Shown: piece by piece, positions 1 to 7,311 of the stretch
How positions within the stretch are numbered: position 1 is the stretch's first letter
Layout: every line of letters starts with the position of its first letter
Source: Leptospira paudalimensis
GTDB lineage: Bacteria > Spirochaetota > Leptospiria > Leptospirales > Leptospiraceae
Direction: 5' to 3'
Length of the DNA stretch: 64,000 bases
NCBI RefSeq assembly: GCF_026151345.1
Contig: NZ_JAMQPR010000001.1
Span: forward strand, 1,532,231 to 1,596,230
Notes under the pieces: model-generated
What the model was told of the DNA's origin: nothing
Databases searched by the model: none
Seen by the model: the letters and a program-made list of their open reading frames with translations, nothing else
Position numbers and translations under genes: made by a program

Positions 1-2582
1 CTGGGTGTATTTGCACTTTCATCTTTTAAACTGCTTAGGCTCTTTACCAATTCCAAAAGCGGGAGATTTTCAAACATGGAAACAATTTTGGACTCGTCTG
101 CCTGGATGTAATGGTCGATCAAATGTCTCATATCCGCTTCATAAGATTTCAGATCGATGACGTCACCAGATGAGATTTTTATTTCTTGGCGTAACTTTAC
201 ATAAAACTCGAATTTTGATTTATAATAGTTTTCTTCTTTCTTCGTAAAATTTGCTTCTTCAAACTCATTTGCAATGTTGGCAAAAGATCGAACAAAGGTG
301 GCAGTAAGCTTATACAAGTTAATCCTTAGGAATTCAGTATCCTCTAAATCCTCTTGTTTTTCTGTATTCCCACAGAAATATCGTCTATATGCCAAACTGT
401 CTTTCGGTGGCTCTACTGGTTCACAAAGTGTTTCTAAAGCTTCTAGATGCTCTTCTAGTTTTTCTCTGGCAGTTTTCAGTCTATCTTTTACTGTAATGGA
501 ACCATCTTCATGACTAGATTGCGTTTCATCATTCGCAAGTTCCGAAGTATAAACTTCTATTGCATTTTCTACCTTTTTGAATAAGTCTTTGTAATCTACT
601 ATATATCCAAAAGGTTTTGTTTCTCCGTTTAATCTGTTCACTCGACAGATGGCTTGGAAGAGTCCATGATCTTGCATATTCTTGTCTATATAGAGAACCG
701 TGCAAGCAGGTGCATCGAAACCAGTAAGGAGTTTATCGACTACGATGATGAGTTTCATAAGAGCTGGAGTTTCGATGAATGCTTTTTTTACTTCTTCCTC
801 GAATTGGTCTGCATCTTTGTCTCCTAGCATAGAGAGGTAAGTATTATATACAAATTCTTTCTCAGTGTCTGTTCCTTCGCCAATATCTTCTGTTCGGATA
901 TCGCCTTTCTTTGGTGCATAGGAAGTGATGACCGCACATTTTCCACGAAGACTTGTGTCTTGGAAGAGTTTATAATATTTACAAGCTTCATAAATGCTAC
1001 CTGCAACAAGCATTGCATTTCCGTATTGACTGCTGAGTGCAGGTCTATTCGAAAAATCGAGTAAGATGTCTGAGACGATCTTTTCCATTCGTGATTTGGA
1101 ACTGAGAACCTTTTGCATGGTTCCCCATTTTTTCTTTAGTTCCTTTCTTTGATAATCGTTGAGACCTTTGGTTTTGGCATTGAACCATTCATCTACCTTT
1201 TCAGGAGAGGATAGGCGTTGGTCAATGTCCCTCGCTTCATACATCAAATCCAAAACAACTTCATCCCGAACAGCTTCATTAAAACGATATTGGTGGATGT
1301 AACGTCCGAACACATCCTCAGAAGTTTGTTTGTCCTTTCTAAGAAGAGGTGTTCCTGTGAATCCAATAAAGGTTGCATCTTTTAAAATTGCCTTCATCAA
1401 CCTGTGGAGTTTCCCTGATTGGGTTCTATGGGCTTCGTCTATAAATAAGAAGATTTCTCCTTTGGTTTGGGGAGGATTGGATTTGATGCTTTCTAGATAG
1501 GCATCAAAGTCTTCTACGTTATTTTTTCCAAACTTATGAATGAGTGAACATAATAGTCTTGGTGTGGCATTGGTTAGCTGAGAGATCAGGTCTTTTCCAC
1601 TTCGGGTTCTATAGATGGTTTCTCCCGATTGTTTGAAAACTCTTTCGATTTGTGTATCGAGTTCATCTCGGTCAGTAATGACGGCAACTCTTGCATTGGG
1701 ATTGTTTTCTAAAATCCATCGAGCAAGTAACACCATTACAAGTGATTTTCCGCTTCCTTGGGTATGCCAGATGATCCCACTTTCTTTTCTTTCTACGAAA
1801 TCTTGGGCAGACTTAATTCCAAAGTATTGGTGGTATCTTGGTAGTTTTTTAATTCCACCATCAAACAAAACGAAGTCATAAATGATTTCGAGGAATCTTT
1901 GTTTGTTACATATTTTTAAGAGGTATTTATCTAGAAGGTTTCGAGAATGATCATCTATATCTTCTTTCCAGTTTAAAAAGAATTTTTCACCAGTTCCAAT
2001 TGTTCCATAACGGAGACCTTCAGTATCATTTCCTGCAAGAACCATTTGAATGGTTGTAAAGAAGTCTTCGATTGCTTCCTTACTTTGGTTACGAATGTTT
2101 TGTCGAATTCCTTCTGAAACTGAGGTGGTTGCTTTTTTTAACTCTATAACGGCAAGAGCTATTCCATTGACATACAAAACAAGATCAGGGCGTTTTTCTG
2201 ATTTTCCCATGACTGTCACTTCTTCGGCTATGGCGAAGTGATTTTTGTCTGGATGTTCCCAATCAAATAGTGCAATGGTTTCGGCATTTTCACTTGCAGA
2301 TTCTTTTACAGGGATTCCATAACGGAGTAGAGAGTAGACCTCCTTGTTTCGTTCGTATAGAGATTTGCCATACTGGTTGTTTGTCTGGTGGAGAAGGTCT
2401 AAAGTTCGTGCGATTTTGAAATCCGAGATTCCTCGTTTGGAAAGAAAATTGGCGAGTAGGTTTGGGACAATGTTTTTGTTCGATAGATCCTTCCAATTTC
2501 CAAGAAAATCATAACCTAATTCCTTTTGGAAGAGATCAATGACCCGCTCCTGGGTTTTTCTTTCGATATCGCCAATTCTCAT
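1..2582 (-). CDS. hsdR: Type I restriction enzyme R subunit HsdR (3' end outside the window)
   Basis: This is the ATP-dependent translocase and nuclease subunit of a type I restriction system; it acts with HsdM2-HsdS on unmethylated DNA. The frame is open from an ATG at 2582 to base 1, about 860 residues, without a stop, so the C-terminus is missing. Read on the minus strand, the N-terminal part carries a PD-ExK-like nuclease core (RPDLVLYVNG, then IELKKA). The motor follows, with Walker A HTQGSGKS near 1750-1775, the DEAH box IDEAHRTQSG near 1430, motif III TGTP near 1350 and the late helicase motif QAICRVNRLNG near 640. It is the last gene of the hsd locus. The 95 bp in front of it are very AT-rich and might hold a promoter of its own. 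No strong ribosome site is visible. Confidence 0.95.
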   Translation of the reverse strand, partial: MRIGDIERKTQERVIDLFQKELGYDFLGNWKDLSNKNIVPNLLANFLSKRGISDFKIARTLDLLHQTNNQYGKSLYERNKEVYSLLRYGIPVKESASENAETIALFDWEHPDKNHFAIAEEVTVMGKSEKRPDLVLYVNGIALAVIELKKATTSVSEGIRQNIRNQSKEAIEDFFTTIQMVLAGNDTEGLRYGTIGTGEKFFLNWKEDIDDHSRNLLDKYLLKICNKQRFLEIIYDFVLFDGGIKKLPRYHQYFGIKSAQDFVERKESGIIWHTQGSGKSLVMVLLARWILENNPNARVAVITDRDELDTQIERVFKQSGETIYRTRSGKDLISQLTNATPRLLCSLIHKFGKNNVEDFDAYLESIKSNPPQTKGEIFLFIDEAHRTQSGKLHRLMKAILKDATFIGFTGTPLLRKDKQTSEDVFGRYIHQYRFNEAVRDEVVLDLMYEARDIDQRLSSPEKVDEWFNAKTKGLNDYQRKELKKKWGTMQKVLSSKSRMEKIVSDILLDFSNRPALSSQYGNAMLVAGSIYEACKYYKLFQDTSLRGKCAVITSYAPKKGDIRTEDIGEGTDTEKEFVYNTYLSMLGDKDADQFEEEVKKAFIETPALMKLIIVVDKLLTGFDAPACTVLYIDKNMQDHGLFQAICRVNRLNGETKPFGYIVDYKDLFKKVENAIEVYTSELANDETQSSHEDGSITVKDRLKTAREKLEEHLEALETLCEPVEPPKDSLAYRRYFCGNTEKQEDLEDTEFLRINLYKLTATFVRSFANIANEFEEANFTKKEENYYKSKFEFYVKLRQEIKISSGDVIDLKSYEADMRHLIDHYIQADESKIVSMFENLPLLELVKSLSSLKDESANTP

Positions 2583-2677
2583 ATTCTGTTATACTTTAAT
2601 CGTAATTATTATAAAAAATCGTCAAACATTAATAGACAATCGCTTAATTCCCGTTTTGTTTTAATAGTTTTTTTTTG

Positions 2678-3544
2678 CTATTCAATCGTTTCATTCTCCG
2701 CTAGAGACTGTCCTTTCTCGTCTTTCCATTCTGTCATCCCGTTCGCATTTCTACCCATGACAATCACAGCACCTGACGACGGAGAGGAGAAAAGTTGGTC
2801 AGACGTAAAGATGTAATTTTCACCTTCTTTCTTTAGGATGTTCTCTGCGATGAGTTTTTCTCTTAGCCGAACATAACCTTTAGCCCACTTTTCCATAGAG
2901 GGTGCAAGTACGGATAAAGCCTGGCTCCCTTGTTTTACGACAAATCCCTCGCTTGTGAGAAAGCCTGTCGCTTTGATTCCTTTGGTTGAAATGGTATAAT
3001 CTTGGGATTGGGAAGGGATGCTTTGCGTTTGTCGTTTATTGATTTTTTCAAACAGTTTAAAACCTAAGGTATGGATAGTCAGTTTTACATTCTCTAAAAA
3101 CTCTTCCATCTCCGCTTGGTCTGCCTCTGAGATACTGGTTTTTGCAGGAATCGTTGCATTTTCGAGTTCGTAACGATTTGCTTCTTTGGCTAAATCGAAT
3201 AATCGTTTTTCTAAGTATTTCACATGTGCTTTGTTTAAATTTTTGCTAAAGACGCAAACGGCTTCGATCCAATATTCTTTTGTCCCTAGATGTTGTTTCA
3301 ACCGATCGAGTATGCTTTCTGCTTCTCCGATATAAACTAGGTCTTTCTCTTCGTTTTCTGGATTCTTTCCAAAAAGAAAATATACACCAGTCGAATATAA
3401 ATCCTCTCGGTTCACAGATTCTTTGATCAAAGTCCTTGGGATTTTATACGTGATTCCATTCCAATTGGAAAGTTCCGCAGATATCCTCCCACTGGCATCT
3501 CCATCAATTAGGAATAAGGTGATTTTTTTAGGGAACGGTTTCAT
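2678..3544 (-). CDS. GIY-YIG nuclease family protein with DUF4357-like C-terminus
   Basis: The 288-residue protein has a GIY-YIG core: GVY at residues 53-55, YIG at 71-73, an Arg at 81 and a Glu near 112 that fits the metal-binding catalytic residue. About residues 195-285 resemble the DUF4357 domain that often follows GIY-YIG in proteins linked to restriction loci. It may nick or cut DNA, but the target is unknown. It starts 8 bp after the ASCH gene stop and ends 95 bp before hsdR, on the same strand, so it is probably cotranscribed with the restriction genes. The family call is firm; a defence role is inferred from position only. Confidence 0.85.
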   Translation of the reverse strand: MKPFPKKITLFLIDGDASGRISAELSNWNGITYKIPRTLIKESVNREDLYSTGVYFLFGKNPENEEKDLVYIGEAESILDRLKQHLGTKEYWIEAVCVFSKNLNKAHVKYLEKRLFDLAKEANRYELENATIPAKTSISEADQAEMEEFLENVKLTIHTLGFKLFEKINKRQTQSIPSQSQDYTISTKGIKATGFLTSEGFVVKQGSQALSVLAPSMEKWAKGYVRLREKLIAENILKKEGENYIFTSDQLFSSPSSGAVIVMGRNANGMTEWKDEKGQSLAENETIE

Positions 3545-3552
3545 GATCAGAC

Positions 3553-3945
3553 TTACTTTAACTTTGATAAATCCATTTCACAATATATGAATGATTGAGG
3601 AGGTGTAAATGTTTTGAATATGCTTTTTGGTTCTAGAGGTGAACGAAATCTCACTACTTTTTCTATGATAATGGATGTACCTTCAACTTTATTAGAATAG
3701 TAAAGAAAAAACTTTTCTTTAGAAATACAGCCTTCTTTAGAATATTTTTTCCAAAGTTTATTCGGTGAATCTATATCTATTTCTTTTATTGAAAAATAGC
3801 CGATGAATCTTTGATCTGGTGAAGATGAATAGATTAAGACATTTTTTATTTTTTTCTTAAATATATTCTTCCGAAATTCGACTTTTTTTTTGCCTTCCAT
3901 TATTGCCCAAGCATATTCTGGTTTAATTGATAATATAGCGTTCAT
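3553..3945 (-). CDS. ASCH-domain (PUA-like) protein
   Basis: The protein is 130 residues and consists of a single ASCH domain. The family signature GxKxxExR is present as Gly18, Lys20, Glu23 and Arg25 in EGKKKVEFRK, and the chain ends with the PPQSF segment typical of this group. ASCH domains are PUA-like folds expected to bind RNA or modified nucleotides. Its start overlaps the end of the PIN-GNAT gene by 23 bp, so the two are likely translationally coupled and may work as a pair. No catalytic function can be assigned from sequence alone, though some ASCH proteins are nucleases or amidohydrolases. Confidence 0.85.
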   Translation of the reverse strand: MNAILSIKPEYAWAIMEGKKKVEFRKNIFKKKIKNVLIYSSSPDQRFIGYFSIKEIDIDSPNKLWKKYSKEGCISKEKFFLYYSNKVEGTSIIIEKVVRFRSPLEPKSIFKTFTPPQSFIYCEMDLSKLK

Positions 3946-5407
3946 CGAAAAATCCTTTGTTCTTGATCTTAGAGTAATCTTCTTCAGTAAGTCTAGTTAT
4001 AGTTGTTAAATTGTTTCTGCACGAATTTAAGCTTTTCAATTCTTGGTAAGGGAGTGGAGTTTTCATATAAGTAATTAAGCGAAAAAGAATGACAGTTAAA
4101 GTTTTCTTTTCTTCAAGTTGTCTTTGTAAATCATTTATAGGATAAACAGTTCTTTTGGTTACTAAACTTGCTAATTCACTCATCTCTGAAACACGATGAT
4201 AGGAGTCTACAATACCTATGGGAGACGCCTTTTTTATTGTTCTAGATATGTAGAAAAATATCAAATCTTTCTTTTCTAATTTGACTCTAGAATTGCAGAT
4301 ATATGCTTTTTGGATGGTATTTCCTTGAATTTCATTGATTGACTCTTTATCAAATAACTTTGCTTCTCTTAGTCTAGAATCTTTAAAAAGTGATTCTGAA
4401 TAGATTTCTTCTATTGGAACAATGAATTTCGAATACCTGAAGTTGTCAGAATAGTATGGATGTTGAATGGATGAATTTTCATTGGAGGATTCAGTATTTT
4501 CTGGCTTTTTCATTTCCCTAATCATAATAAATTCACCGTTTCCATTGCTATGGGAGTTCACAAAACCATATAGCTCTAAAAGCCTAATTAAGCGATCATG
4601 TTCGGGATACACTGTTAAATAGAGGTAATTGATCTTTGCTTCAATGCAAAATGCAAACATTTTACTTAGAAAAAGTTCACCAATTTTATTTCCAAAATTA
4701 GTTTCACCTACTTTGAATGTGCATATTTTTAAAACATCTTCATATATATCTTTGATTTTATGATCAAACGGTGTTTCCTTTTTGTAGATCAGAAGTGCAG
4801 ACAGTTTTTCTTCAATGATTAGATAATATGCCAATCTATCTTGCTTTGCACATTCATCTAGCCATAGATCGAATTTTTTATAACCTTGCCTTAATGAATC
4901 AAAAAATGTCTCATTTTTTCTTTCGATGATTTCTCTTACACTTCCATGCGAAAGGATAGGATGTGTAGGTATGTCAAATCGAAATGTTTCAATTAAAAAA
5001 TCTAATCCCTCTTTTATGTTTTTTACACGGCTCTCAATTTTAAAGTTTTTTGCAGTCTTTAAAATTCTTGTATCTTCTGTGATTAAAAGTTCTATATAAC
5101 CCTTTACAGCTTGATAAATTAATTTTGCATCTATCTTATCATGTGAATTCTTTGGTTTATATAAATTGTAGAATTCTTGATCAGGCTCGGCTGGGTTTTC
5201 GAGCTTTTCATATTTTTCTAATTTCGCTGTGATGATTTTCTGTCGGTCAAGATTGGAGTCGTTACTTAGGTCTTCAGATACTGATGGGTGCACCAATAGT
5301 CTACAATGATTTTTAATGGCATGTTTATAAAATCGATAAAATTCTTCCGAGACATGTTTGTGATCTTCAAAGTGGATGAGTATATTTGTATCGATTAGGA
5401 TTCTCAT
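3923..5407 (-). CDS. PIN-GNAT-PUA-like fusion protein
   Basis: The 494-residue protein shows three parts. Residues 1-140 look like a PIN nuclease domain, with Asp6 in LIDTNILI, an acidic residue near 45, Asp90/Asp93 in SHDKIDAKLI and Asp112 in LLITEDTRIL. Residues about 165-285 look like a GNAT acetyltransferase, with a CoA-loop-like stretch VGETNFGNKIGELFL and a final LYGFV strand. Residues about 320-480 look like a PUA/EVE-type domain (KKDLIFFYISR, then IGIVDSYHR). It overlaps the ASCH gene by 23 bp. An RNA-cleaving or RNA-modifying role within the restriction locus is plausible but inferred. The start at 5407 gives a complete first PIN strand. Confidence 0.8.
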   Translation of the reverse strand: MRILIDTNILIHFEDHKHVSEEFYRFYKHAIKNHCRLLVHPSVSEDLSNDSNLDRQKIITAKLEKYEKLENPAEPDQEFYNLYKPKNSHDKIDAKLIYQAVKGYIELLITEDTRILKTAKNFKIESRVKNIKEGLDFLIETFRFDIPTHPILSHGSVREIIERKNETFFDSLRQGYKKFDLWLDECAKQDRLAYYLIIEEKLSALLIYKKETPFDHKIKDIYEDVLKICTFKVGETNFGNKIGELFLSKMFAFCIEAKINYLYLTVYPEHDRLIRLLELYGFVNSHSNGNGEFIMIREMKKPENTESSNENSSIQHPYYSDNFRYSKFIVPIEEIYSESLFKDSRLREAKLFDKESINEIQGNTIQKAYICNSRVKLEKKDLIFFYISRTIKKASPIGIVDSYHRVSEMSELASLVTKRTVYPINDLQRQLEEKKTLTVILFRLITYMKTPLPYQELKSLNSCRNNLTTITRLTEEDYSKIKNKGFFDERYIIN

Positions 5408-5420
5408 AAATCTCTTCCAT

Positions 5421-5499
5421 CCCTCCTAACACCTACCATATCTTCACCGTTAATGTAACCTGCATCAATTCCTTTTTTATCCCCTTCATCTTCTCCAAC
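5421..5499 (-). pseudogene. Vestige of an hsdS 3' end
   Basis: This stretch aligns without gaps to 6040-6118, the 3' end of the intact hsdS, with 59 of 79 bases identical by hand count. In the hsdS frame on the minus strand it reads LEKMKGIKKELMQVTLTVKI followed by Trp and a stop; the intact gene there reads VEKAKGIKQGLMQVLLTGKI followed by Arg-Leu-Val. It abuts the stop of the 177-residue gene and lies just before the PIN-GNAT gene. It is therefore a leftover of an older or duplicated hsdS tail, parted from its gene by the inserted gene. Confidence 0.85.
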
Positions 5500-5504
5500 T
5501 ATTC

Positions 5505-6038
5505 TTATAATTTTTCTTCATTTACTGATTTGAGTCTGCTTGAAAAATCATAACCAAGGACATTGCATATTTCTGCTTTAAGTTTCTCAATGAAAGGAAG
5601 AACATCTAATATTGTTGAATCAATAAGTTCTAGAAAGTATGCATCTTTTGATAAAGTTCTTCCTAATAAAATCCAGGATAAATGATTGTAGTTTTTTTTA
5701 TTCTTGAATCGGTTTTGCAAACCATGAAAGGATTTGTCTCGAATAAGTTTTAATTGGAAGTCTTGTCTTATCGATACATTTAGATTTCTGAGAGTATAAT
5801 TGTTCTCAAATTCACCAAAGGTATTTCCTTCCAATCTACTTTTTTGAAGTATTGAAGGAAAATATTTGGAAATATCACCAAAAAGTTCAAATAAAGCCAT
5901 TAGCCAGTTATTAACATTCAATATATTCAATTGGCTCTTCTCGATGGAATATGCACGAATAGCTTCTATTAGGATATTTGAAAGGACATAGATATAAGAT
6001 AAACTTTCCTCATCTTCATTTGAAAGTTTCATCCCCAT
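5505..6038 (-). CDS. Unknown helical protein with an RX4H motif (HEPN-like candidate)
   Basis: I do not recognise this 177-residue protein by name. It is predicted mostly helical and holds Arg100-Asp-Lys-Ser-Phe-His105, which fits the R-x4-6-H catalytic motif of HEPN ribonucleases and sits at the start of a helix, as in that family. The evidence is one motif plus helix content, so the family call is tentative. A second in-frame ATG two codons downstream (6032) could also be the start; both follow a G-rich stretch. The gene begins 8 bp after hsdS and is flanked by the intact hsdS tail and its decayed copy, which suggests it was inserted there. Confidence 0.6.
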   Translation of the reverse strand: MGMKLSNEDEESLSYIYVLSNILIEAIRAYSIEKSQLNILNVNNWLMALFELFGDISKYFPSILQKSRLEGNTFGEFENNYTLRNLNVSIRQDFQLKLIRDKSFHGLQNRFKNKKNYNHLSWILLGRTLSKDAYFLELIDSTILDVLPFIEKLKAEICNVLGYDFSSRLKSVNEEKL

Positions 6039-6045
6039 TCCCCCC

Positions 6046-7311
6046 TCACACCAACCGTATCTTCCCCGTTAGTAGCACCTGCATCAAACCTTGTTTGATA
6101 CCCTTCGCTTTCTCTACCTTCTGTTCTAAAGCCTTTATCTCATCATCCATCTCGGACAGAACTTTCGCAATGGCTTCTTGCTCATCTATTATGTTAGAAA
6201 GAGGAAAAGAGAATTCTTTTATCTGATTTCCATTTATACCTGGTTGTCCACTCCTAGCTGAATTGGTTTCTATCCAATCTTTATAATTTTTAGTGTGTAA
6301 ATGAAGGAAAATTAAATGTGGATTTGCAATATTTGTATTTATATTTATTTTAATCAAAAATCCTGCATAAACATAAGTTCCATTCTTATCGGAATGTATA
6401 TAAGATTTACCAACGCTTGCACCTGTTCTTGCAAAAACTATTTCATTGTTTTTTAAAATGTAATTTCTAGAAAAAGGGTGAGCCACCGAACTTAGATTTT
6501 TAAGATTAATTCTTCCATTCTCATCAATATCAGTGATTCTTAAGTAGTTGAAATACCTATCGTCATGTTCAATTGCTGGTGCGTTAATTCCATACTTGGG
6601 ATTTTCGCTTATAATATCCCCCAACCGTTTCACTTCCCAATCTACTGGAATCTGTCCAACCTCACTGTCTTTCCAATCTTTCCCTGCACCAAACCCAGGC
6701 AGACGGCGTTTCCCCGTTAACAGCTCTTGCATGGTTCCTTGTTTGATCAGTTTTTTCTTTTCAATTTGGGCTTCGAGGGATTCAATCCATGCATCGGTGT
6801 CGGATAGCACAGTCGCAATGGCTTCTTGTTCGGCTATAGTGCGTGGAAGGGGGATTGGGTATTTTTCCATTTCCCATTTTTGGGTATGAACTAAAGCTGA
6901 TGCTCCATGAGCTTTTTCTTCTATCTGTCTAGTTAATTTTTTTAAAGAATAGAAGAAGAACATTTTATTTACTTTTTGTTCGTATACTATTATCTTCCAG
7001 GTATGATAATTCAGTAACCCCTTTATATTATTCCATAAGTGTGGACCGAATGAAGTTCCCCTGCTTCCTGACCAAGCAAACAAAAGTTGGTGTTTCTCAA
7101 CTTCAATTTTTTTATCATATGTTCCTTGATAATAATTATAATCTTCAGAGCCATTAAGATTTTGTATTCTAATTATTGGAATACCTTCGGCTCTCCATTC
7201 ATTCGGTTTAAACCCGCGTCCATTGATTAATTTACAAACTTCGTTTAAAGTTGCGATATCCCATTCATCGGGAATCAAACCAACCTCCGTTTCTTTAATC
7301 TTCTCATTCAT
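6046..7311 (-). CDS. hsdS: Type I restriction-modification specificity subunit HsdS
   Basis: HsdS recognises the two halves of the target sequence and positions HsdM and HsdR. The 421 residues show the usual pseudo-dimer. Target recognition domain 1 starts at EVGLIPDEWDIATL and is followed by conserved helix 1 near residues 158-205 (EQEAIATVLSDTDAWIESLE, then MQELLTGKRRLPGF). Domain 2 starts at SEVGQIPVDWEVKRLGD and is followed by helix 2 at the C-terminus (EQEAIAKVLSEMDDEIKALE, then MQVLLTGKIRLV). Its start overlaps the hsdM stop by 4 bp. The length is normal and both halves look intact. Confidence 0.95.
   Translation of the reverse strand: MNEKIKETEVGLIPDEWDIATLNEVCKLINGRGFKPNEWRAEGIPIIRIQNLNGSEDYNYYQGTYDKKIEVEKHQLLFAWSGSRGTSFGPHLWNNIKGLLNYHTWKIIVYEQKVNKMFFFYSLKKLTRQIEEKAHGASALVHTQKWEMEKYPIPLPRTIAEQEAIATVLSDTDAWIESLEAQIEKKKLIKQGTMQELLTGKRRLPGFGAGKDWKDSEVGQIPVDWEVKRLGDIISENPKYGINAPAIEHDDRYFNYLRITDIDENGRINLKNLSSVAHPFSRNYILKNNEIVFARTGASVGKSYIHSDKNGTYVYAGFLIKININTNIANPHLIFLHLHTKNYKDWIETNSARSGQPGINGNQIKEFSFPLSNIIDEQEAIAKVLSEMDDEIKALEQKVEKAKGIKQGLMQVLLTGKIRLV

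Noticed and set aside
274..2496. Several short open frames (for example 274-513, 1615-1881 and 2050-2241 on plus; 824-1018 and 2290-2496 on minus)
   Set aside because: They are shadows of hsdR, which runs through the whole stretch on the minus strand with all its motifs in order.
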